Notes: a model not told the origin generated them from the sequence alone. A DNA stretch of 64,000 bases from Arenicola marina (GCA_964019135.1 OZ025249.1:32749759-32813758), one strand, 5' to 3'; shown: positions 51,232-62,450, numbered from the stretch's first letter. A program made the numbers and translations.

Positions 51232-52008
51232 GGTGCTGAAGGAACAAGAGGACGCCAAAAGCGAAGACTGTTATTGTGAACTGCATTTGGACGGGTCGGA
51301 CACCAGATACGCTTTGAAGGCACTCATGGCTCTCATGAAGGATATCCGTGTTGACGTAAAACACATTGGACAACACAGGAAACCCTTCAGGCGCAAATGC
51401 GTAACATTGAAGAACATTTAGAAACCGTAGATGAGAAGATGGACACTTGTTTTACGGCCTTTCAGGTTTTAAATGACGGCAATCGCGATCTGAATGAAAC
51501 CGTAAATGCATTTGAAGGAAAACTGCAATCACTGAGCAAGGTACTTGAAAAGAATCTCTCCGCCTTTGAAGATCAAGCCCAGAGAAGCAATCTTCTTTGC
51601 TTCGGGCTAGCAGAAGACGACAAAGAACCTTGGGATGACACAGAATGCAAGGTACGGCAGTTCATGGTTGGCACTATGGGCATCTCACACGCACAGGATT
51701 CACGCATATGGAAACTCGGACTGGCTCATCGCCTAGGGAAGAAACAGAGCAGCCGTCCGCGTCCCATCATCGTACGGTTTCTCAGATGGAAGCAGAAGAT
51801 TCAAGTTCTCAGTGCTAAGAGTATCCCGAGAGAAAGCCAAGTGAGACTGGCTGAGGACAGTGAACATGTCCGAAATGTGAGAAACTGTTTGTACTCGAAA
51901 CTGAAGGAAGCGAGGCCCCAGGGAATGAGAACCAGTCTGCCGTATGACAAACGGTTGATTGATGGCCGGCCGTACATCGTTGATGTCCCAATGACGCGCG
52001 AGGCATAG
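51232..52008 (+). CDS. LINE ORF1 protein, main part (coiled coil plus RNA-binding domain)
   Basis: Just after the array the frame reads GVLKEQEDAKSEDCYCELHL and ALKALMALMKDIRVDVKHIG. A frame change near 51360-51380 leads into the frame that ends at 52008, with LQAQMRNIEEHLETVDEKMD, a heptad-rich coiled-coil region (to about residue 60 of the second frame). RSNLLCFGLAEDDKEPWDD then begins an RRM-like fold whose later strand is RPIIVRFLRWKQKIQVL, followed by a C-terminal domain ending near LPYDKRLIDGRPYIVDV. This order (coiled coil, RRM, C-terminal domain) is that of L1-type ORF1p (Transposase_22), which trimerises and coats LINE RNA. Apart from the one frame change it is intact. The sequence directly before it is minisatellite. 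Confidence 0.8.
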
Positions 52009-52009
52009 G

Positions 52010-53210
52010 ACGATGGCCAGGACCCTCGAAATCAACTCGCGGCCAGCGATTTTAAATTCGCCAACTGGAAGGTCCATGGACTAACAAATCTACTATCGGA
52101 AGGTAGATCTAGTGTTGAAGATTATTTAAGGGATTTTCACTTCATTGCTTTAAGAGAAACTTGGACTTGTTATGCGATGTTGATTTAAATGGGTTCTTTT
52201 AAGCAGACTACACTTATTTCTATAATCATGGTCACCGTAGATCGAAGTATGGCAGAAATCCAGGGGGGTTGGCGGTGTTTGTCCATCGAGATATCATTGA
52301 TCACGTCACATGTGTTCAATCGTGTGACTATGCAATGTTTTTCACTGTTACAGGCTTGTTTCAACCAACCAAATGATGTCATAATAGCGTGTGTATATAT
52401 ACCAGATGAAAGTCCACAACAGTCTATGAAAACATGCAGGTAAGAGATAGTATTACAGAATTTGAAGAGGTGTTAGCAGATGCGATTAACCAATACAGCG
52501 ATTCAGATTTAATCATGGCTGGGGACTTCAATGGACGTACGGATAAGGAAATTGACTACATAGATAACGATAATGCGGATTTTCTTTCAAACATGGATTG
52601 GTACAACGGGGATAATTTTGATTCACCGCGGTATTCGAGAGATAGTAAACAAAATTGCTTTGGTGTGTCACCCCTAGATGCAAAAAATACAGTATTCATA
52701 TATTAAATGGTCGACCCAGGGGTGATCCACATGGAGAGTTAACGCATTGCTCACCGACGGGTCAGAGTGTTGTGGACTATGTACTTGTCTCTACCTTGGT
52801 AATTAATGATATTGATGATTTTACGGTTGATGCTTTAAGCGGCTCGGATCATTTCCCAATTACTTTTCATGTAACCGACAAACTCGATTTCCCCTCTGAT
52901 TTGTTGACAATCAAGACCAGGGCAAACGTAGTTAAGTCGATAACAAGATACAAGTGGGACCCATCCAAAAAGTGAAATTTTCGCAAGTTATTAACTGATA
53001 CACATACGACTACTGCTTTGAGTCAATTGGACGTGGCGGTGGCTGCTGACGACGTATCGGGTGCCGTAACTATATTAACTGATGTTGTGAAACGAGCTGC
53101 TGCAGATATGAAGACATGTCCTCGTAAAAATACGTTTTGTAACAGAGAACGTCCAGCTTGGTGGGGTAGTGAATGCGAAATGTCTAAAAAAGAAAGGACA
53201 AATGCCCTAA
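52010..53210 (+). pseudogene. LINE ORF2, endonuclease region and linker
   Basis: This follows ORF1 directly. Pieces in different frames show the apurinic-type (exonuclease-endonuclease-phosphatase) fold that nicks the target DNA: DFHFIALRETW near 52130, RSKYGRNPGGLAVFVHRDII near 52230-52300, IMAGDFNGRTDKE (52510-52550), GQSVVDYVLVS (52760-52795) and SGSDHFPITFHV (52840-52870), which contains the catalytic Ser-Asp-His. The linker after a stop at 52973 includes RERPAWWGSECEMSKKER, the W-rich segment usual before the RT. At least three frame changes and stops break it. The linker is joined at about 53210 to a different LINE. Confidence 0.8.
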
Positions 53211-53965
53211 ATTTGATTAGCGTATTTATAGCTCAGTTTAAACATGTGGCGCATAACGTTAAATATGATTTATTCAAGGTTTTATGTATGTCGGCTTATG
53301 GGTGCCAATTATGGGATTTCTCGTCCACGGCATGTCAATCGTTTTATATAGCCTGGCGGAAGGTGATACGCAGACTATTTGATTTACCTTATCGAACTCA
53401 CTCTAAATTTCTTCCAATTATGTGTAATGACCTGGCTGTTGAAGTGCAACTTCACAATAGATTTATAGTTTTCGTAAAAAGTATGCTGGTAAGTAAGAAC
53501 CCTTGCACGAATTTCTGTGCACGGTTATCCTTAAAGGGAAGCAAATCCAATGGAAGTAAGAGTGTGAATTTTATATGTGACAAATATCTTATCAGTAGGT
53601 ACAATTTTAGTGCTTTATCGGCCAGCCACTTAAGGAAGCACGTCTTAAATCATTGTGATCGCGCCACGGAAGGAGATTTAATGCGTGTCGGTGCCATAAA
53701 AGAATTTTTGCAATTAAGGGCACAAAATACAGGTTCTGACGACAATGAAAGCATAACTGACATCATCGAGTATTTATGCACTGAGTAGCACAGACCTAAA
53801 CGTTCCTCTGAATTTCTTTCTGTTCTGTTTTTGTTGTTGTTGTTTTTTTTTGTTCTCTGAATTTCTATGTTTTGCTCCTTTTTTTTTGTTCTCTGTGACT
53901 GCCATCTGTACTCCGTATACGAATATAGATATATAAATATATAGGAGGGCTCCGGATGACGTCTT
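53211..53965 (+). mobile_element. Rex1-like LINE 3' fragment nested in the two-ORF LINE
   Basis: The open frame ending at 53788 changes character at about 53210. From there it reads MSAYGCQLWDFSSTACQSFY, AWRKVIRRLFDLPYRTHSKF, LPIMCNDLAVEVQLHNRFIV and CARLSLKGSKSN, the post-RT region of Rex1/CR1-type LINEs ('YG.QLWD', 'AWRK..RR...LP..TH', 'ND.....QL..RF'). A T-rich 3' tail with two copies of TGTTCTCTGAATTTCT-like sequence follows to about 53900. The host LINE's own homologous region lies later (LYDKLVFPIALYGSEI near 55400), so two families are present. No target duplication was found. The fused frame is accidental. Confidence 0.65.
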
Positions 53966-55230
53966 TAGAAACTTATTTAACAACGAAGAAAACTTTTAAA
54001 AATGTATGTAGAATTAAACAATAAAAGGAGAAACAACGTCATCTGGATTAGCTGAAACCTGTTAGGCGCGACACTATCCAATTTTGGTCTTTTATGAAGA
54101 GGTTTAAATCGGGCAGCAGTCTTACAGCTGACATCAGCTTTGACGAATGGCGGGTCTATTTTAAGTCTTTGTTAAACGTAACACCTACACAAACTGTGTT
54201 TAATGAACATATAGACCAGTATTTAAACGCAAACTTGCAGCGATTGTAACGCCAATGAACCGGGAGTACTAAACAACGAAATAGAAATATCGGAAGTGGA
54301 GGCGGTTATAAAAAGTCTTCCAAACGGAAATCCCCATGTGCAGATGGTCTTGTGTATGAACTGTCCAAAGGTGCTCTTGATATCTTGAAGCACCCAATAC
54401 ATCAATTATTTAATGTTATTATGTTATTGTTATTAACACAGGAGAACTTCTTGATGCTTGGTCACAAGCGAAGATAAGTCCTCTTCACAAAAAAGTTTCC
54501 AAATCAGATGCAAATAATTATCGAGGGATTTCTCTACTGTGTGTACTAGGGAAAATATTCACGAACATTTTGAACCACAGACCCACAGTGTGGGGAGAGT
54601 TTAATGGAAAGATAAGTAAAGGTCAGGGGGGCCCACCGCAAGGGACGCTCCTCTTTAGACAACATCTTCACCTTCTATAGTACGATCTCAAGGTATTTAT
54701 GCAAGAAATGTGGGCGGTTTTACTACGCCTTTGTTGATCTTTCGAAAGCCTTCGATGCTATACCACACTCAGCGCTGTGGTATAGACTAATAACTGAAGT
54801 CGTCCATGGAAAGATATTAACTGTATTGAACTCTCTGTACTCAAAGTTGAAATCGTGCGTTCAAAACTGCCGAAGGTCTGTCAGAATATTTTCACTGTTC
54901 GATAGGAACCAGGCAAGGCTGTATGTTAAGCCCTTTTCTTTTCTCACTTTATATCAATGAATTAGAAAATAGATTCAGAAATGCAGCATCTGATCGGGTA
55001 TATTTAAATCATTTATACCCCGGTCAGTTCACGTTAACGTACGCAGACGATTTAACTTTATTTAATGATACTGCATGCAGACTACAGAAACAGCTTGATG
55101 AACTTGATGAGTAAGTTCTGCAAAGAGTATTCATTGGTGATATATCTCTTAAAAGTCTCAAGTCATCGTCTGTCGTGATGGAGGTCGACTCGGAAAATAT
55201 GAAAAATGGTACATTGATGGACAATGTGTA
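53966..55230 (+). pseudogene. LINE ORF2, reverse-transcriptase region
   Basis: After the nested fragment the host element resumes with TIQFWSFMKRFKSGSSLTAD near 54080. RT blocks can be read across frames: KSPCADGLVYELSKGALDIL (54330-54395), FYYAFVDLSKAFDAIPHSAL (54720-54775) with the first catalytic Asp, MLSPFLFSLYINELENRF (54923-54976) and LTYADDLTLF (55034-55063), whose YADD holds the two other catalytic Asp residues. RT copies the LINE RNA at the nicked target. Multiple stops and frame changes separate the blocks, so no product is possible, but the catalytic residues themselves remain readable, suggesting moderate rather than extreme age. Confidence 0.85.
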
Positions 55231-56200
55231 GAGACTGTGTCTTTCTATTAATTTGTAGGGATATTGTTTTCGTCAACGCTAAAATGGACCTCTGCAGTTA
55301 AAATGTTAGCGCAACAGGCTACGAAGGGGATTGTTATGGTGAGAAATATTCGAGCAAAATGTGCTGACATTCCCATAAATATATGTTTTAAACTGTACGA
55401 CAAACTGGTGTTCCCGATCGCTCTGTATGGGTCTGAGATATGAGGAAACGAGTACAGAAAAGAAATTGAGTTAAATCATATCAAGTTCTCTAAAACGGTT
55501 TTGCATATGCCATCCCAAACTCCAAACTGTGGGGTGCTCGGTGAATGTGGGCAAACACCACTAAGTACATTATATATGTCCAGGTGTATAAAATGTTGGT
55601 TACGTTATGTATGTACTCAGACAAATGAACAACGATATAACAAAGGGTGTTATGACACATTGATTCGTCTCAGCGGTATTGGGAGGCATACATGAGTAAA
55701 AGATATAGAACACTTGCTGTGCAGATACGGGTTTGGTCATGTTGGACAGGGAGTTGGGGACACTGATGTTTTTGTCAGAGTCCAAACAAAGATTATGTGA
55801 TATTGCTATGCAAGAATGGCATGAGAAAATTATTACGATGTCCAAACTGTCATCATATTGTAAATATAAATCTCTCTTAGAGCCTAAATTTTTACCTTTC
55901 ATCTGTAAGAATTGTAAAACATCGAGTAGTCTTAACCAAATTACGGTGTTCTGTTCATACGTTAGCTATTGAAAAAATGTGAGGGAGTACTCCTTGGGAA
56001 GCGCGTTTTTGCAAGTACTGCATGACCCATTCTCTTGAAATCATGGAAGATGAATTCCATTTCCTTATGGTTTGTCCGCTCTATGATGATATTCGATTTA
56101 AGTATTTTGGTCTGCAAACGGAGCAGACATTTTTACAAATTATATCAAGTTCAGATGACATAAATTAAAAAAAAATTGGCTGCATTTAAACGTCAAACGG
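55231..56200 (+). pseudogene. LINE ORF2, C-terminal region
   Basis: This contains LYDKLVFPIALYGSEI near 55390-55440, IELNHIKFSKTVLHMPSQTP near 55465-55525 and GVLGECGQTPLSTLYMSRCI near 55530-55590. Near 56000-56100 it encodes FCKYCMTHSLEIMEDEFHFL and MVCPLYDDIRFKYFG, a Cys-His motif (C-x2-C...H-x4-C) typical of LINE C-termini that bind RNA or DNA. Several frame changes and stops are present. The 'LYGSE.W' block shows that this is the natural C-terminus of the host LINE and that the Rex1-like piece upstream is foreign. Confidence 0.8.
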
Positions 56201-56285
56201 AATATGTATGACCGATTGTATATATGTTGTTCATGTTGTACTGTGGGCCTGAGGCCTTTTGATACAATAAAACAAAACCAATTAT
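56201..56285 (+). other. LINE 3' untranslated end with polyadenylation-like signal
   Basis: GGGCCTGAGGCCTTTTGATA forms a short GGCC-TGA-GGCC hairpin, followed by CAATAAAACAAAACC, an AATAAA signal with an A-rich end. I place the element's 3' boundary here. The sequence after it (ATTATTATTTATTTATT) is AT-rich, so the exact boundary is uncertain. Confidence 0.6.
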
Positions 56286-56701
56286 TATTTATTTATTAAA
56301 CTATTTAGATGTTTCACGCCTTAATGAGAGACGCTGTATATTTGCGCTATTCGCTAATAAGAAATGCATATTTGTACAGAAAAAAACACTATAAATCCAT
56401 ATATGCAACAATATGACGTATATCTACTTTGGCTTCGTACATGGCATATATAAACAGGATATATCGCTTATGCATTAATAGGGCTTAATCGCGGTTCATA
56501 CATTGATAGCAGACATATCCTATATAATTTTGTAAAGATAATAAAGTATCGTTAGATTTCATCAATTGATTAAAAAATTATTTCATATAGAAAATAATAT
56601 TACATAATAAGGCTTCATACATTCAGCTCATGGCCATAGCACTGATATAAGTAGTAGTGGGATACTGCGGCTTCATATCTCGGTGTCAGAGATACACATA
56701 G
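56286..56701. other. AT-rich spacer
   Basis: AT-rich sequence between the LINE end and the 22-bp array. No gene or element was recognised. Confidence 0.45.
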
Positions 56702-58244
56702 CACTCTGGTCCGCTTCCTCTGTCACTCTGGTCCGCTCCCTCTGTCACTCTGGTCCGCTCCCTCTGTCACTCTGGTCCGCTCCCTCTGTCACTCTGGTCC
56801 GCTCCCTCTGTCACTCTGGTCCGCTCCCTCTGTCACTCTGGTCCGCTCCCTCTGTCACTCTGGTCCGCTCCCTCTGTCACTCTGGTCCGCTCCCTCTGTC
56901 ACTCTGGTCCGCTTCCTCTGTCACTCTGGTCCGCTCCCTCTGTCACTCTGGTCCGCTCTCTCTGTCACTCTGGTCCGCTCCCTCTGTCACTCTGGTCCGC
57001 TCCCTCTGTCACTCTGGTCCGCTCCCTCTGTCACTCTGGTCCGCTCCCTCTGTCACTCTGGTCCGCTCCCTCTGTCACTCTGGTCCGCTCCCTCTGTCCC
57101 TCTGGTCCGCTCCCTCTGTCCCTCTGGTCCGCTCCCTCTGTCACTCTGGTCCGCTCCCTCTGTCACTCTGGTCCGCTTCCTCTGTCACTCTGGTCCGCTC
57201 CCTCTGTCACTCTGGTCCGCTTCCTCTGTCACTCTGGTCCGCTCCCTCTGTCACTCTGGTCCGCTCCCTCTGTCACTCTGGTCCGCTTCCTCTGTCACCC
57301 TGGTCCGCTTCCTCTGTCCCTCTGGTCCGCTTCCTCTGTCACTCTGGTCCGCTTCCTCTGTCACTCTGGTCCGCTCCCTCTGTCACTCTGGTCCGCTCCC
57401 TCTGTCACTCTGGTCCGCTCCCTCTGTCACTCTGGTCCGCTCCCTCTGTCACTCTGGTCCGCTCCCTCTGTCACTCTGGTCCGCTCCCTCTGTCCCTCTG
57501 GTCCGCTCCCTCTGTCCCTCTGGTCCGCTCCCTCTGTCACTCTGGTCCGCTTCCTCTGTCACTCTGGTCCGCTCCCTCTGTCACTCTGGTCCGCTCCCTC
57601 TGTCACTCTGGTCCGCTCCCTCTGTCACTCTGGTCCGCTCCCTCTGTCACTCTGGTCCGCTTCCTCTGTCACTCTGGTCCGCTCCCTCTGTCACTCTGGT
57701 CCGCTCCCTCTGTCACTCTGGTCCGCTTCCTCTGTCACTCTGGTCCGCTTCCTCTGTCACTCTGGTCCGCTTCCTCTGTCACTCTGGTCCGCTCCCTCTG
57801 TCACTCTGGTCCGCTCCCTCTGTCACTCTGGTCCGCTCCCTCTGTCACTCTGGTCCGCTCCCTCTGTCACTCTGGTCCGCTCCCTCTGTCACTCTGGTCC
57901 GCTCCCTCTGTCCCTCTGGTCCGCTCCCTCTGTCCCTCTGGTCCGCTCCCTCTGTCATTCTGGTCCGCTCCCTCTGTCACTCTGGTCCGCTTCCTCTGTC
58001 ACTCTGGTCCGCTCCCTCTGTCACTCTGGTCCGCTTCCTCTGTCACTGGTCCGCTCCCTCTGTCACTCTGGTCCGCTCCCTCTGTCACTCTGGTCCGCTC
58101 CCTCTGTCACTCTGGTCCGCTCCCTCTGTCACTCTGGTCCGCTTCCTCTGTCACTCTGGTCCGCTCCCTCTGTCACTCTGGTCCGCTCCCTCTGTCACTC
58201 TGGTCCGCTCCCTCTGTCACTCTGGTCCGCTCCCTCTGTCACTG
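56702..58244. repeat. 22-bp pyrimidine-rich minisatellite, about 70 units
   Basis: Units of CACTCTGGTCCGCTCCCTCT plus GT repeat with very few changes (CTTCCTCT, GTCCCTCT). The plus strand is strongly C/T-rich. A 575-codon open frame with a 22-residue period spans it because 22 is not a multiple of three and the unit lacks stops; it continues by chance to 58410. One unit near 58045 is shortened. Confidence 0.97.
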
Positions 58245-58526
58245 GCGCTCACTCTCTTTCATCGAGCGCAGTGAGAGTGAAGATCCAACGATAATAACAC
58301 TTTTTAATCTCATTTTTTATCGTCACAGACACTCGCGGCTGAGCTACGTTCTTAAGGACCCGGCATTGGAAGGGGAGTCGTCCATGACTCGCCCGGAGAT
58401 TGGGACATAGACATAACAATATTTGGAAGCTATGTTGGGTAAGAAGCTCTAGTATCTCGTCGGGGCATCTCTCGCCGGTGACCAGTCTGATCTACGCAAC
58501 CCAGACAGCCACTCTCAAACTCACAA

Positions 58527-58627
58527 ATTGAATCTGTTATTATGCCAGTCAAACTACCAACATTGAATCTGATATTGTGCCAGTCAATCCACCAACATTG
58601 AATCTGTTATTGTGCCAGTCAAACAAA
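58527..58627. repeat. Three tandem 35-bp units
   Basis: Copies of ATTGAATCTGTTATTGTGCC plus AGTCAA.C.ACCAAC start at 58527, 58562 and 58597, with a few substitutions. The unit is unrelated to the large 35-bp array. Confidence 0.9.
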
Positions 58628-61032
58628 ACCAAAGTTAAGTTTAAGAGTTGGTCTGATGTTTTCACGAATGTAATACATCTTAATAGTAATAACAAGAGTA
58701 ATTTTGGTGGTCAAGGACATGTGTATGTTTGTTGATATAACCCCAACTAACGCTAATGCGTCCACCCCTCTTATATATCATAAGTACATTCATATTGAGC
58801 ATCATTTCGCAAAATAGGATAGGCATAAACCTTCAGCCCGGATGCAGAGAAATTATATGAATTCCGAGGATGACAATTTTATGAAAGGTTTAACATCAGA
58901 ACCTGAAACCATGACAACATGATTTTATGAGTATTAATTTTTACTTTGTTGTTAACGCTGTGCTGTTAGAAAAGACAGAATAGAAATGATACTTTTATGC
59001 CATTCCTTATTTTAATGATCACTTTTAAATATTATATATATGTACGTGTTCCGCAAATTTGAATCGTTAATCATTAAGATAGATCTATATACAATTTCGT
59101 GCAACGTGATTTTACAATCGTGGGCGAACCAAGCCCTCGAGCAGCGGTGCAAATATGCCATATTCCACCTGTAGCTTAAATAAGAACTTCCCTCGGGTAT
59201 ACACATTTCCAGGAAAATCGGCTTGGGCTGGAACTGCTTTAAGAGGACGCATGATTCACCGGTCAGGAACCCCACTTAGAACGCTCAGGCCCCTCGCCAC
59301 CACCGGCCACTGACAATACAGCCCACCGCAGCCTGTGTGACCTGGGGAGAGGGCTCGGGAGTGGTGTTCAGTGTAAGACTACATCTAGGCCCTGTGCTGG
59401 TGAGCTAATCACTATATTCAGCGCCATGCCTTCACTCCTTCCTCTGTCTATATTTTTGTCTGGAAGCAAGACGCGCATTATGGCTGTAATGCTTGACATA
59501 TTAAGTTGATTTTTTTGTTTTTAAATTTACGAATTTTTATTTTGTATTCAAATATTACAATCAAAAATGCCCTTTGACAAAAGGTCGAGCGGGCGGCGTA
59601 CAGACTCTTCTAGTAGAGGGGCTTGACTTCCTCATTGCAACCAGATGTACATTGGAATGTCGTTGGCATTAAACAATCGCAGTTTTTGCAATGCATTCTT
59701 CAGATGATGGAGTTATCACGCTTTATCTTCGATCTCGCTCGTCGACACCAGATGTCGCCCCCGCTTTCCTCTTCTCCCACATGCTGCCTCACAGTGGCGC
59801 CCCTAGGGAGTAATTCATCAAGTTCTAGACAATGGTTGGAAATGATTGGAAACAGTCTGGGCGAAATCTTCAAACTAATCATAGTTCACAATTCACATAT
59901 TTCGACCACATGTCGTAGTATAATCTTTGACAAATATGTGTCGCCATAGGAAAGGCTCTGCTGGACTTGATTGATACCTGGGGTCGCCACATTAGGACAT
60001 GACTTGTCTCTGTCTAGCGTGCAGCAGGCAGGGAGGGGCTGGTCCTTCCCTTCCTACCGCTCGATCATTATGGAAAGGCACTTGATCACAGAAGCGTCCT
60101 TTAAATCTATATACAGGAATCTCTCGGTACTTAGCATCAAGGAATCTCAAGCCATCGATTGCTGTGACTCGCCTCCTAACCAACCCCTTTTATGGAGGTT
60201 ATATGATGGAGTCCCGTGCATTGAGGATGGATGCTCGGGGAACAGGTCTGAGAGGCCCCTGCCCTGGATATGTGACTTCACCAGACTGGCACTTGGCGGG
60301 GACAGAGCGACCCCGCGCAGGGTACACACACACTGCCAACATATCGGGGGGACTATAGCCACGTGGGTGTCGCAAATGGAAGAAACTACATTTATATAGC
60401 TTATTTTCTCGCTAAGAGCTGGAAGTCAGCTCGGTGGTTCTGGAAGCAAGGAGAAACGGTCCAATTTGTTGTTTAATCTAGTGGAAGAAAAATCATTGGT
60501 AGGTGGTACGTACTCAGAAGAAACAGTCCTTCTAATTGGTGTCTCTCGAAAGGCTGGTCTGCCTGGAGGTTCTAACAAGACAGAACTAAGACAGACGTTC
60601 ACCAGTGATAGGGGGTGGTTTGGTGGCTATGTTCGAGGCCATGGAATGGGTGCGGGAAGGAGATCGGGGAAGAAGCGGCAAAGGAAGGGGGGGACAGGGG
60701 GACGGAGGGTGGAGGGGCGGAGGATGAACAAGAAGCAGAGGAAAGGGCAGATTAAGGGCGGGGTTATAGAGACTGATAAACGAGGTCATTGCCTACAAGG
60801 GCCACTCCACGGTGGGGCAGTGCTGGCCACTTGTAGGCTTCACTCTACCAATAGGTGAGGCCCAGCAACCGACGAACACAGAAAAAGGCTTGATTAATGG
60901 CTCCTTTTACCGGGCCACGTTTATGCGAAACCTAACGGCCAGACGACCAGGGACTATAGTTCCGGCTGCAGCGACTCTTAGCCGATGTCCGTGACGATGG
61001 CCATCATAAATCTGACCATATATATATATTTA

Positions 61033-61150
61033 CATCTAGAGAGATTGGGAGAGAGAGAAAGAGAGACAGCATGATGGAGAGAGATGGAAAGGCAGAGAGA
61101 GAAAGAGAAGGGACAGAGACAGAGAAACAGAGAGAAGGAGAGCGAGCAGA
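61033..61150. repeat. GA-rich simple repeat
   Basis: An impure purine tract of GAGAGA and GAAAGA blocks, preceded by a short TATATATATATTTA stretch. Confidence 0.8.
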
Positions 61151-61984
61151 GCGTGGAGGACGGTTATAGAGAAAGAACGACGGGGGCGAAGTATTGCAGG
61201 CCTGGCATCCCGAGGGGAGAATGGTGATGATGGTGTATGGAGATGGCGATGGCATAATGTTGAGCGACGTAAGCGTAGTTGCTAAGAGGACAGTGACCCA
61301 CTGATCGAGCCAGGTATTAGATCTATGTGTGGTAGGGTTTTAAAGAGAGGTTCTGCTCGGGGCACAGGCACAGTAAATCGACTGACACAGGGGAGGGGGG
61401 CGGGGAGGTGAGCTTGTGGTCACGCTTGTGATTGGAAGCAGCCAAAAGTAAACCGGAAGTTATATCAGTCTCGTAATGGCTCACCAGGGAACGAGGGATT
61501 GTTGTAGTTTACCTCGTAAGCGACAAAAATGCTTGTGTCGTGATGTCTAAATGAGTTGGAGATGTAGTTGTTGGCATGAAAAGCAAGATAAATTACCCGG
61601 GAAGCCAATTACGGCATTGAGCGGATGAGACAAAGTCGGTAAGAGGGGGACTTGGGGTCTTGAAGCGAGGGTGGGTAGGCGCTCAGCGGGCTGAGTTGGA
61701 CACCTTCTTGTTTATTAGTAGGCCGTGCGGACCACCCCCCCCCCCTCCCCCCTCTGTGTCAGCTGATTTACTGTGCCTGTGGCTCGTGGCATTTGCGAGA
61801 CGGCGAGCGGAGATCTTCCTGTTAAAAGCCTTTTCTTGCCTTTCGTTGGATCTCCGTTTGCCTAGAGCACGGGACTGCAGCGCACCTAACGCTCTTTAGA
61901 TTTGCTTTTGAACTTTTTTTTCAAGGTATGGGCGAAAGCAAGGTGTAATAAATATATACATAAAGCCCATCGCGTTTTACATTG

Positions 61985-62210
61985 ATTGTTTGCTGTTGCT
62001 CAATTGGTGAACCCGGCTGTGCATCAACAGGTCGTAGGTTCGAGTCCTGGCACCTGCATCTGGGGCAAGGTTCACCTAACCATATTTCATAGTCCTTGTC
62101 CTTGTCCACAGAGGTATCGATGCCCAATGTAGCCTTCAAGTGAACAAAAGTTATCTTTTTCCATTTTCCATTCCCATTTCCATTTCCATTTCTGGAAACG
62201 GGATCATTTG
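61985..62210 (+). mobile_element. tRNA-derived SINE
   Basis: TTGCTCAATTGG (61996-62007) fits the RNA polymerase III A box, and GGTTCGAGTCC (62037-62047) is a perfect B box; the 41-bp spacing between starts fits a tRNA. A T-arm-like stem (GTAGG with CCTGG) surrounds the B box. A non-tRNA body follows with no homology I can name, and then an irregular TTCCATTTCCC-type simple repeat (about 62155-62195) that could be the tail. Ends and target duplication were not resolved. Such elements depend on LINE machinery for retrotransposition. Confidence 0.65.
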
Positions 62211-62450
62211 GTGGCTCAGTGGCTTTCATATTTAAGATAATATACATGGCCCTTTTCAAACTGGATTAAACCATTATAGATTACTTAATGTTAAAAAGTT
62301 AAAGGTGTATAACCCATATGTGACTACTAGACCAGAAGGTAACTTGTGAAACAGTCTGTAGGGGCGGATCTAATGGGGGGAGAGGGGCTTGCAACACTTG
62401 CAACTTTGGGCTTTCCGACTATAAAAATGGGAAAGTAACATTTTGTAGAT
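62211..62450. other. Spacer with a possible GGGGCGGATCTA end fragment
   Basis: TAGGGGCGGATCTAATGGGG near 62358-62377 resembles the terminal sequence of the element at 37124-37453, but no other block of that family is visible, so it is only a possible remnant. The rest is unrecognised. Confidence 0.35.

Larger units (their letters stand above)
37454..56285 (+). mobile_element. Two-ORF LINE split by a 13.6-kb minisatellite and carrying a nested LINE fragment
   Basis: In order on the plus strand: an ORF1 N-terminal-like segment (37457-37585), the 35-bp array (37586-51231), the rest of ORF1 (51232-52008), an apurinic-type endonuclease region (52010-53210), an inserted Rex1-like fragment (about 53211-53965), the reverse transcriptase (about 53966-55230), a C-terminal domain with a Cys-His motif (to about 56200) and a 3' end with CAATAAAACAAAACC. 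Without the array and the nested fragment it would be near 4.4 kb, a plausible size for a near-complete LINE. ORF2 has many stops and frame changes, so the copy is dead. The link between the left ORF1 piece and the rest is an inference from composition and order. Confidence 0.65.
58245..61984. other. Intergenic, no recognised gene
   Basis: Directly after the array TCACTCTC and GAGAGTGA can pair (about 58248-58280). A 3 x 35-bp repeat (58527-58627) and a GA-rich tract (61033-61150) are listed separately. Open frames of 60-142 codons on both strands (such as 59971-60399, 60466-60858) overlap one another and match no family I know. I cannot support an exon. Confidence 0.4.

Noticed and set aside
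49808-51421. Minisatellite-encoded domain fused to a new protein
   Set aside because: The non-repeat tail is the start of the LINE ORF1 main part; it lies in a frame that is lost near 51360-51380, and the repeat part is stop-free in all frames.
53018-53788. 256-codon frame as a single novel protein
   Set aside because: It is a chance fusion of the linker of one LINE with the post-RT region of a Rex1-like LINE.
60466-60858. 130-codon Arg/Gly/Lys-rich frame as an RNA-binding gene
   Set aside because: The composition comes from a local purine-rich tract (about 60655-60760); no motif or exon structure supports it.
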